The position numbers and the translations under genes were made by a program. Shown here in pieces: positions 1-5,475 of a stretch of DNA of 5,861 bases. Origin of the DNA: an uncultured Ruminococcus sp. (GTDB lineage Bacteria; Bacillota; Clostridia; Oscillospirales; Ruminococcaceae); assembly GCA_946188175.1 (NCBI GenBank), contig CAMHUJ010000124.1, positions 1-5,861 of the forward strand. The letters run 5' to 3'. Position 1 is the stretch's first letter. Every line of letters starts with the position of its first letter. The notes under the pieces were generated by a model. That model saw nothing but the letters and a program-made list of their open reading frames with translations, was not told where the DNA came from and ran no database searches.

Positions 1-957
1 TGCTTGCCATTGCGCGCGCGACCTCGGAGTTTTCATCGACCGTGACCACACCGTTTTCGATCAGGCGCGGACCGAACATGAAGCATTGCCACGAGCCCAT
101 ATCGAGCAGGTCCTGCGCAGAGTATTCATCGCTTGTCGTGATGAAGAAGCTGCCGTCTGCCATGATATTGAGAAAATCGGTGTTATTGCGCGGAAGATCG
201 CGGTAGAGCACGCCGTTCCGGATGACATAGCCGGTATTGTGCGTGCCGTAGAAATCGCCGTTGATTGCAAGAATTGCGCCGTGTTCGGCAGCGATATCCG
301 ATGTCGGCGCGGTAATATTTTTGCCGTAGGTATCGTTCGCAAACGCAGTTTTGAGAAACTGTGCCGAGCTGACATGCACATCCGCGACATAGATCGAGGT
401 ATCGTTCTCGATATACTGCGAGAGCGCAATGCTGATGTTTTCATCCTGATACTCGGTATCATTGATGATGAACCGGGGCTCCGGTTCGGTTTCCTCGGTG
501 GTGGTTGTTGTGACGGCTGTTGTTGCAGTTGTTGTTTTTTCGGTTTTTTCGTTTTTGCAGCGTCTGTTTTCGAGTCTTCTGTTTTGCTTTGATTGTCCGC
601 TTTTTCCGTGCGGACGGTTTTCTGCGGGACAGATACCTGTTTTGCAGTGCCGGTCACCGTTTCTTCGCCGGATTCGGATGCCGTACCGGAGACAGCCGTC
701 GTTGTACTGCCGGATTTTTGAACGGCAGCAGCGGTTGCATCCTTCTCGGTGTCGGTTTCCAGCTCCGTGGAATCCGTCTGCTCTGTTGCAGTTGTCGTTC
801 TCGTTTTTGTTTCCTCTGCAAACAAAGAGAGATTCATCTCGGTTGCACCGGTTTGCTTGGCGGAGCTGAGCACGAAGGTATCCAGCATCAGAAAGCCTGT
901 GAATCCGAGCAGCGCCGCCCCGTATGCGACCGCTGCCGTCTTGTAGGATTTCGCCAT
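1..957 (-). CDS. Secreted or anchored phosphodiester glycosidase (NAGPA/DUF2233-like); frameshifted, 3' end cut by the window edge
   Basis: The ATG at 957 follows AAAGGAGG (963-970) at normal spacing, and the start MAKSYK leads into one hydrophobic segment (about residues 7-30), a signal peptide or membrane anchor. Residues ~43-140 form a low-complexity Thr/Lys/Glu/Ser/Asp linker. The starting frame then degenerates into a Gln/Pro/Arg/Ser-rich tail that stops at 61. The minus-strand frame one base back instead stays open from the linker to the window edge. It reads TTTTTEETEPEPRFI, then SQYIENDTSIYVADVHVSS, ILAINGDFYG, GYVIRNGVLYRD and CFMFGPRLIENGV. These are the usual landmarks of bacterial phosphodiester glycosidase (NAGPA, 'exopolysaccharide biosynthesis') domains. 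The family's eukaryotic member removes GlcNAc from a phosphodiester; the bacterial substrate is uncertain. About 319 residues are visible if one A is added in the tracts at 535-556. The gene could be a true pseudogene, phase variable, or an assembly error. Its own promoter lies at 999-1026. Confidence 0.85.
535..556 (-). other. Frameshift point within three A tracts (T5/T6/T6 on the plus strand)
   Basis: On the coding strand this is an A5 tract (552-556), an A6 tract (544-549) and an A6 tract (535-540) separated by CG and CCG. The upstream linker is sensible in one frame and the glycosidase domain in the frame one base back. Adding one A to any of the three tracts restores a continuous Thr/Lys/Glu-rich linker. 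For example, one extra base in the first tract gives AAKNEKTEKTTTATT. The exact tract cannot be decided from one sequence. No canonical -1 slippery heptamer lies in the required frame (the codons are CCG AAA AAA CAA), so homopolymer length error, replication slippage or transcriptional slippage is more likely than classical ribosomal frameshifting. Confidence 0.8.
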
Positions 958-998
958 ATATTCCTCCTTTGAGCCTGCCCACCCATTTTCCACCTTGC

Positions 999-1026
999 AT
1001 TATAGCACCGGATTATGACAGTTAAA
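999..1026 (-). promoter_or_regulatory. Extended -10 promoter for the glycosidase gene
   Basis: On the minus strand TGCTATAAT combines a perfect -10 (999-1004) with an upstream TG, which makes it an extended -10. The best -35 is weak: TTTAAC at 1021-1026 with a 16-bp spacer. The predicted start near 992 gives a leader of about 35 nt carrying AAAGGAGG, so an upstream GTG in the same frame at 993 cannot be the start codon. The promoter sits just downstream of the AraC-gene terminator, so the glycosidase is probably a separate transcription unit. Confidence 0.65.
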
Positions 1027-1039
1027 AGAAAAACAGATG

Positions 1040-1076
1040 AAAAAACAGTGCGCACCGGCTGCGGTACGCACTGTTT
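1040..1076 (-). terminator. Intrinsic terminator of the AraC-family gene
   Basis: Seven bases after the TGA stop, the minus strand has a perfect 10-bp stem, AAACAGTGCG (plus strand 1043-1052) with CGCACTGTTT (1067-1076). The 14-nt loop can form three further pairs. The stem is followed by six T residues (1040-1045). This is a classical Rho-independent terminator oriented to stop transcription of the regulator gene. Confidence 0.9.
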
Positions 1077-1082
1077 GTCAAA

Positions 1083-1982
1083 TCAGATATCAGAAGGTGT
1101 GACGGTCTGCATCGGACCCTTTCCGGCAGAGCAGTAGAAGCGCTGATAGCTGGAAGGCGTACAGTGCTTGATCTCCTTGAAGATGCGGTTGAAGGTCGAG
1201 AGACTGGAGAAGCCTGCCTGCATGGCGACCTCCGTGATCGGGATTGCAGGGTCGAGCAGGAGTGTTTCCGCGGCGCGTGTGCGGCGGAGATTGATGTACT
1301 GCAAATAGGACATCGAATTGAACTGCTTAAAGATGCGCGAGAAATGGAATTTGCTGTATCCGGCGATTTCGGCAAGTGTATCCAGCGAAATGTCATACAT
1401 ATAATTCTGGTCGATATATTTGAGTACCTGCTTGAATTTCTCGTTATACTGCACCATTTTGTCCTTGGCGCAGGCGAGCGTTTCGCGTGCCTGATCAAGC
1501 TGGAACTCACGGATCGCAACGAGCATATTTGCCAGATTCAGATAGATTTTGACATCTGCGATCTCGGAATCCTCGTAGTAATCCGAATAGATATCGAGCA
1601 TGGCTTTTTTGGTGCGCAGATAGAGGTCTCGGTCGGTTTCCGGCGTCACCTGCAAGGGCGCATTGAGCACAGCCATAACGGGCTCAAGTGCCTGATTGCT
1701 GACCAGCACCGCCTGATCGCACTGAAAGATGATGCGTCTGCCGGGCTGTGCAGGCAGCGTATGCAGCTCACCGGAAGGAATGATGAGGATTTCGCGCTCA
1801 TTCAGCCGGAACTCCGTGCCGCCGGTCTCGACGATAAAGCCGTTCTCAATCGGCATGATGATCTCAATAGCATTGTGCCAGTGGGTCGGATAGAATTCGG
1901 TTTCGACATTGTCATAGAGCATGACAAACCGTTTGTCTTCATATTCAACGGTTTCAAAATTATCGTTCAGATGTTTTATCAT
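1083..1982 (-). CDS. AraC-family transcriptional regulator with N-terminal cupin
   Basis: This is a 299-residue protein, the usual length for two-domain AraC/XylS regulators. The N-terminal half is a cupin-type sensor (about residues 20-85): YPTHWHNAIEIIMPIENG followed by LNEREILIIPSGELHTL, with H34, H36 and H74 in the places where cupins bind ligands or metals. The C-terminal ~105 residues hold the two HTH motifs: DISLDTLAEIAGYSKFHFSR (~197-216), and ITEVAMQAGFSSLSTFNRIF (~249-268), the most conserved AraC stretch. The ATG at 1982 was chosen because AGGGGG lies 8 nt upstream; an in-frame GTG at 2015 has a poorer site. In the mRNA that AGGGGG would sit in the 11-nt loop of a 6-bp hairpin (TGCAAT/ATTGCA, 1984-2006). 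The gene is a single transcription unit with its own promoter and terminator. The effector is unknown; many cupin AraC members sense sugars and regulate glycoside-use genes. Control of the neighbouring glycosidase is possible but not shown. Confidence 0.93.
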   Translation of the reverse strand: MIKHLNDNFETVEYEDKRFVMLYDNVETEFYPTHWHNAIEIIMPIENGFIVETGGTEFRLNEREILIIPSGELHTLPAQPGRRIIFQCDQAVLVSNQALEPVMAVLNAPLQVTPETDRDLYLRTKKAMLDIYSDYYEDSEIADVKIYLNLANMLVAIREFQLDQARETLACAKDKMVQYNEKFKQVLKYIDQNYMYDISLDTLAEIAGYSKFHFSRIFKQFNSMSYLQYINLRRTRAAETLLLDPAIPITEVAMQAGFSSLSTFNRIFKEIKHCTPSSYQRFYCSAGKGPMQTVTPSDI

Positions 1983-2061
1983 ATGCAATTCCCCCTCGTG
2001 ATTGCACTCCTTCACTTACCTTTCTGTTTTGCCGGACAGCAATATTTGAGCTATTATGTAT

Positions 2062-2090
2062 ATTATATCGCAAAAATTGAAAAAAGTAAA
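2062..2090 (-). promoter_or_regulatory. Sigma-A promoter of the AraC-family gene
   Basis: On the minus strand TTTACT (2085-2090) and a perfect TATAAT (2062-2067) are separated by exactly 17 bp of T-rich DNA. The predicted start near 2055 gives a leader of about 73 nt before the ATG at 1982. Confidence 0.8.
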
Positions 2091-2143
2091 GCGGTTTTAC
2101 CGTTTTTTTATCAAATTTTCAGAAAGAGTTGTATAGCTGGATT

Positions 2144-2246
2144 GTGATTTTTTTACAAAGCGGCGTAAAATAAAAGCAGATACGTGATTTTTCTCGATTC
2201 TATGCGTAAAAGCAGCAAAGCGGGGGATTGTAACTGAATTGTCACA
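2144..2246. repeat. Degenerate ~40-bp direct repeat and imperfect inverted repeat in the gap upstream of the AraC gene
   Basis: The stretch 2091-2262 holds no credible gene. Three words recur in order: GTGATTTTT (2144 and 2184), GCGTAAAA (2163 and 2204) and AAAAGCAG (2172 and 2208). This suggests two decayed copies of a ~40-bp unit. Next comes the imperfect palindrome TGTAAC-N6-GTCACA at 2229-2246. AraC-family proteins often bind direct repeats, and this block lies 55-160 bp upstream of the regulator's -35, so an autoregulatory operator is conceivable. AT-rich DNA produces such repeats by chance too, so confidence is low. Confidence 0.3.
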
Positions 2247-2262
2247 TTTGCACACAGATACG

Positions 2263-2292
2263 AAAAAACCGGAGCGTTTGACGGCTCCGGTT
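2263..2292 (-). terminator. Intrinsic terminator of the CobW-like operon
   Basis: Eight bases after the TGA-side end of the second GTPase gene, the minus strand has a 9-bp stem, AACCGGAGC with GCTCCGGTT (plus strand 2284-2292 and 2267-2275). The loop is 8 nt and the stem is followed by TTTTTT (2263-2268). It separates the two-gene operon from the AraC gene. Confidence 0.9.
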
Positions 2293-2299
2293 CCGTATA

Positions 2300-3259
2300 T
2301 CAGTAGAAGGTTGCGACGGTCTGCTCAGGCGGTTCTGCGTCTGTCAGCTTGGTGATGTGCAGCATCGGGACGAAAACGCCCTGCATCTGATTGAAGCGCA
2401 CCTCAATCGCGCCGGTGACCGTGACCCAGTGATCCTTGTGCGGCACGAAATTGCGTCCGTACTGTGCGGCGATCCAGCTGTACTGGATATCCTCGACGCA
2501 GCAGGTCATGATATGCCGCCCGACCGCAAAGATATTCGGCGGGAAGGTCTTGTTCTTGACGGCAAGTCCCTTGAAGGTGACGGTCTTGTTCTCGTATTTT
2601 TTCGTGTCCTCCATGAGATCGCGGTAGAACAGGGCGAAATCGCGGTCCTCAATGACAATATTCTTCGCATTGACATCAAAGGGCAGCGGGTCCTCGATAT
2701 CATCGAACACCGCCTCGCCGTCCGGATACTCATAGTAGATATCCGCACGCCGCGTGACGCCGCGCACGATCTGATGATAGCTCTGCGCGTCCATATCCTT
2801 TGTGAAGCGGTTGAAATAGACCAGCTCGCACATATTGAGCTTATCAACGACAAGGCTGCGCATATTTGCGTTATAGTTCATGAAGGTTGTCGCATCGGCG
2901 ATGAACACCGCCTGATACACCGCCCAGTCGTCGGGCATATTCTCGAAGAATGTCTGAATCTGCCACATGCCGTTGTATTCGACCATGACACGTTCGGCGC
3001 GGCATTCCTTCGCCATGCGTTCGAGGTTTTCGGGGGTCAGCTCGCTGCTGTCCTCGAGCACACGCATGGTGATTTCATATTCCTCGAATTTGGATGTGTC
3101 ATATTCCTCGACGCCCTCCTCGCAGACGAGCAGCAGCGTGCGTTCGCCGTTGTTGAAATGGGCATCCTCGAGTGCATCCTGCATGAACTTTGTCTTGCCT
3201 GCCTCGAGAAATCCGAGAAACAGATATACGGGGATGAACTCCTCCTGACTGTTGGGCAT
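2300..3259 (-). CDS. Diverged CobW-like P-loop protein with C-terminal TIGR03943/DUF1980-like domain
   Basis: This is a 319-residue soluble protein. The start at 3259 has AGGAGG 5 nt upstream. The N-terminus, VYLFLGFLEAGKTKF (residues 11-25), is a CobW-type Walker A with Glu in place of the third Gly (GFLEAGKT against GFLGAGKT). The next landmarks are also altered. CEEGVEEYD (46-54) stands where CobW proteins have ENEFG, the CxCC metal motif is absent, the Walker B/switch II is VMVEYNGMW (91-99), and FNRF (149-152) occupies the NKxD position. Residues ~224-306 form a second domain: VTFKGLAVKN, FAVGRHIMTCCVEDIQYSWI and HWVTVTGAIEV. This resembles the C-terminal OB-like domain of TIGR03943/DUF1980 (YcgQ) proteins, which normally sit in a membrane protein paired with a YcgR-type permease. 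The gene is co-transcribed with the CobW gene. An accessory role in metal delivery or sensing is inferred; its biochemistry is unknown to me. Confidence 0.85.
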   Translation of the reverse strand: MPNSQEEFIPVYLFLGFLEAGKTKFMQDALEDAHFNNGERTLLLVCEEGVEEYDTSKFEEYEITMRVLEDSSELTPENLERMAKECRAERVMVEYNGMWQIQTFFENMPDDWAVYQAVFIADATTFMNYNANMRSLVVDKLNMCELVYFNRFTKDMDAQSYHQIVRGVTRRADIYYEYPDGEAVFDDIEDPLPFDVNAKNIVIEDRDFALFYRDLMEDTKKYENKTVTFKGLAVKNKTFPPNIFAVGRHIMTCCVEDIQYSWIAAQYGRNFVPHKDHWVTVTGAIEVRFNQMQGVFVPMLHITKLTDAEPPEQTVATFY

Positions 3260-3263
3260 ATGG

Positions 3264-3272
3264 TCCTCCTTA
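3264..3272 (-). promoter_or_regulatory. Ribosome binding site overlapping a stop codon in the CobW operon
   Basis: The minus strand reads TAAGGAGGACCATATG. The TAA stop of the CobW gene (3270-3272) forms part of the AAGGAGG that serves the next start at 3259. This arrangement suggests translational coupling and fixed stoichiometry of the two GTPase-like proteins. Confidence 0.75.
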
Positions 3273-4427
3273 TTCTGCGCAGAACAGCTTTGCGATGTTG
3301 GCTTCGTTCAGTTTGGAGCCGATGACGCAGAGTCTGCCGGTTGTCTCGGCGCTGCCGGTGCGGACATCCGGTGTGCCGGGGACATAGTCAAAATGAATCC
3401 ACTGACCGTTTTCGCCGGCGACAATGCCCTTTGCACGCAGAACCAGACCGAATTTCTCCTCATCGCCGAGTGCTTCCAGTGCTGCGGTGATCGCCTCTGC
3501 GGTATAGGTCTTCGGCGTTTCGATGCCCCAGCTTGTGAACACTTCATCGGCATGGTGATGATGATGCTCATGATCGTGGTCGTGGCAGCCGCAGGTGCAG
3601 TCCGGACCGTGATCGTGGTGGTGATGCTCGTGCTCGTCATCATGATCGTGGTGGTGATGATGCTCGTGCTCATCATCGTCGTGATCGTGGTGGTGATGAT
3701 GCTCGTGTTCGTCTTCATCATGATCGTGGTGATGATGATGCTCATGTTCATCATCATCGTCGTCATGGTGGTGATGATGATGCGCGGTTTCCTCCTCAAG
3801 CAGAGCCTTGAGCTCATCATCAAGCGTATTCTTCTGCGTCATGGCAGCGATCAGCTGTGCGCCGGAGAGCGCGTCCCAATCGGTCGTGACGATCGGTGCC
3901 GCAGGATTGAACTGACGCAGACGCTCGACGGTCTCATGCAGCTGCGATTCGGTCAGACCGGCGGTATGGCTGAGAATCAGGCAGCTTGCATAGGTGATCT
4001 GATTGTTGAAGAACTCGCCGAAGTTCTTTTGATACATCTTGCACTTTTTTGCATCGACAACGGTGGTGAAGCCGTCCAGCTCGACGCCTTCCATATGGAG
4101 ATTCTGCACGGCGCTGATTACGTCGCTGAGCTTGCCGACGCCGGAGGGCTCGATCAGGATGCGGTCGGGATGATACTCGTCGAGCACCTGACGGAGTGCC
4201 TTGCCGAAGTCGCCGACGAGTGAGCAGCAGATGCAGCCGGAGTTCATCTCATTGATCTGGATGCCTGCCTCCTTGAGAAATCCGCCGTCAATGCCGATCT
4301 GACCGAATTCGTTTTCGATCAGCACGAGCTTTTCGCCCTTGAAGCCGTCCTGAATCAGCTTCTTGATCAGCGTGGTTTTACCGGCTCCGAGGAAGCCGGA
4401 GAAAATGGTAATCTTTGTCATGATCAT
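3270..4427 (-). CDS. CobW/COG0523-family GTPase (putative metal chaperone) with very His-rich loop
   Basis: This 385-residue protein belongs to the G3E GTPase family whose members load or traffic metals (CobW, YjiA, zinc-linked ZNG1/YciC types). Walker A is GFLGAGKTT (residues 11-19), followed by IENEFGQIGID (37-47), the metal-binding GCICCSL (64-70, C65/C67/C68) and Walker B/switch II ILIEPSGVG (90-98). The guanine-specificity NKxD is missing; SHTA (153-156) stands in its place. Residues 216-292 are a His/Asp/Glu/Cys loop. The CobW_C domain follows (~295-385): LRAKGIVAGENGQWIHFDYV and TGRLCVIGSKL. ATG4427 is used here, but ATG4421 (MTKITIF) is equally possible; the upstream AGAAAGAAG is a weak binding site. 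It is the first gene of a two-gene operon, 10 nt before the second. Zinc is the most likely metal from the loop composition; cobalt or nickel cannot be excluded. Confidence 0.93.
   Translation of the reverse strand: MIMTKITIFSGFLGAGKTTLIKKLIQDGFKGEKLVLIENEFGQIGIDGGFLKEAGIQINEMNSGCICCSLVGDFGKALRQVLDEYHPDRILIEPSGVGKLSDVISAVQNLHMEGVELDGFTTVVDAKKCKMYQKNFGEFFNNQITYASCLILSHTAGLTESQLHETVERLRQFNPAAPIVTTDWDALSGAQLIAAMTQKNTLDDELKALLEEETAHHHHHHDDDDDEHEHHHHHDHDEDEHEHHHHHDHDDDEHEHHHHHDHDDEHEHHHHDHGPDCTCGCHDHDHEHHHHHADEVFTSWGIETPKTYTAEAITAALEALGDEEKFGLVLRAKGIVAGENGQWIHFDYVPGTPDVRTGSAETTGRLCVIGSKLNEANIAKLFCAE
3552..3782 (-). repeat. In-gene tandem repeat encoding the His/Asp/Glu-rich metal-binding loop
   Basis: The segment encodes residues 216-292 of the CobW protein: 41 His, 29 Asp/Glu, 3 Cys and only 4 others. 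It starts with six His and five Asp, then repeats a DEHEHHHHHDHDx unit of 13, 13, 12 and 11 residues, then CTCGCHDHDHE and five His. At DNA level the word TGATCGTGGTG (plus strand) recurs at 3610, 3643, 3682 and 3721, i.e. at 33, 39 and 39 bp. Expansion and contraction by slippage in multiples of three is therefore likely. Such loops in COG0523 and urease/hydrogenase metallochaperones bind several Zn, Ni or Co ions. Confidence 0.9.
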
Positions 4428-4473
4428 GCACTTCTTTCTGTTGATTTTCCGCTTCTAACGGTCTCAACTACAT

Positions 4474-4502
4474 ATTATACCATATAAAAGCAAAAAAATC
4501 AA
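4474..4502 (-). promoter_or_regulatory. Sigma-A promoter of the CobW-like operon
   Basis: On the minus strand TTGATT (4497-4502) and TATAAT (4474-4479) are separated by exactly 17 bp. The predicted start near 4467 gives a leader of about 40 nt. I looked for a Zur-like or Fur-like palindrome around this promoter and saw none, although zinc-linked COG0523 genes are often Zur-controlled. Confidence 0.8.
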
Positions 4503-4543
4503 TGTTCAACAGGTGAAAACTCAAAGCAGAAAGGAAGAGAAAA

Positions 4544-4693
4544 ATGAGAAATGAGAAATTGCGGTGTCGGCTTTGCCGACGATGATTTTGATAAGTAGGA
4601 AGGAGGAAGTAGGAGTGAGGAGTTAAGGTATCCCATGGTTCGCAAGCGAACCGGCGCAGTTTGCCTATGGCAAACATGCGGCTGCGCGGGCAA
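4544..4693. repeat. Intergenic hairpin cluster with 7-bp purine-rich tandem repeats (candidate dispersed repeat element)
   Basis: Between two divergent promoters lies an ordered block. It contains ATGAGAA twice in tandem (4544-4557), hairpin GTCGGC-TTT-GCCGAC (4566-4580), a purine-rich run with AGGAGTG/AGGAGTT in tandem (4611-4624), hairpin GGTTCG-CAAG-CGAACC (4637-4652) and hairpin GTTTGCC-TAT-GGCAAAC (4659-4675). The last hairpin is enclosed by GCGCA/TGCGC (4654-4658, 4683-4687). None has a T tract, so they are not intrinsic terminators. Both mapped promoters transcribe away from the block, so it should not be in either leader. No terminal inverted repeats or ORF were seen. It resembles the non-coding repeat modules common between genes in some Ruminococcus-type genomes; that likeness is from memory. 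Confidence 0.55.
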
Positions 4694-4720
4694 GTGACAA
4701 AATTGTAATTTTACTGTCAC
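4694..4720 (+). promoter_or_regulatory. Candidate response-regulator operator (BceR-type box) upstream of the ABC transporter
   Basis: An imperfect palindrome runs GTGAC-AAAATT-GT-AATTTT-ACT-GTCAC. It contains an exact TGACA-AAAT-TGTAA (4695-4708), which fits the TNACA-N4-TGTAA consensus known for BceR-like regulators of Firmicutes antimicrobial-peptide ABC transporters. It sits 22-48 bp upstream of an extended -10 promoter lacking a -35, where an activator would be expected. No two-component system is visible in the window. Confidence 0.5.
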
Positions 4721-4738
4721 GGAATAGAGAGATTTGTA

Positions 4739-4747
4739 TGCTATAAT
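4739..4747 (+). promoter_or_regulatory. Extended -10 promoter of the ABC transporter operon
   Basis: TGCTATAAT joins a perfect TATAAT (4742-4747) to an extended -10 TG. At 17-bp spacing the -35 position reads ACGGAA, far from TTGACA, so the promoter is probably activator dependent. The start near 4754 gives a leader of about 25 nt with AAAGGGGG (4763-4770), 8 nt before the ATG at 4779. Confidence 0.65.
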
Positions 4748-4778
4748 AAACACAGACAACCGAAAGGGGGATTCTCTC

Positions 4779-5462
<684 letters not shown>

Positions 5463-5475
5463 GGCGGTGACTGCC

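Noticed and set aside
61..534. C-terminal tail of the starting-frame ORF of the 957 gene as a real protein region
   Set aside because: It is a Gln/Pro/Arg/Ser-rich out-of-frame reading of the glycosidase domain; the frame one base back gives the conserved family motifs.
86..592. Plus-strand ORF of 168 codons opposite the glycosidase gene
   Set aside because: It is antisense to the recognisable glycosidase domain, has a Cys-rich low-complexity end opposite the Thr linker, and no ribosome binding site.
999..1026. Shared TTTTA(A)CTGTCA word upstream of TGCTATAAT at the glycosidase and ABC promoters
   Set aside because: The distance to the -10 differs (8 against 19 bp) and the palindrome is absent at the glycosidase promoter, so common regulation is not supported.
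1164..2147. Long plus-strand ORF (327 codons) opposite the AraC gene
   Set aside because: It is the mirror of a clearly real AraC-family gene, without a start signal or family resemblance. Long antisense ORFs are common in such GC-biased codon usage.
2229..2246. Possible second BceR-type box
   Set aside because: The half-sites are TGTAA and TGTCA with 6-bp spacing in the wrong arrangement. It does not fit TNACA-N4-TGTAA and lies near no transporter promoter.
2357..3325. Long plus-strand ORF (322 codons) opposite the second GTPase gene
   Set aside because: It is antisense to a gene with SD, P-loop and operon context; its own product has no recognisable domain.
3600..3780. Regular repeats that could suggest a CRISPR array
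   Set aside because: The unit is in frame, coding and without unique spacers; it encodes the histidine-rich loop.
3252..4223. Plus-strand ORF with a Val/Met/Ile-rich stretch resembling membrane helices
   Set aside because: The hydrophobic stretch is the reverse complement of the His/Asp repeat codons (CAT/CAC/GAT/GAC to ATG/GTG/ATC/GTC), an artefact of the metal-binding loop.
4637..4687. Hairpins as an intrinsic terminator or riboswitch
   Set aside because: No T tract follows on either strand, and the mapped promoters transcribe away from the block, so it should be in neither leader.
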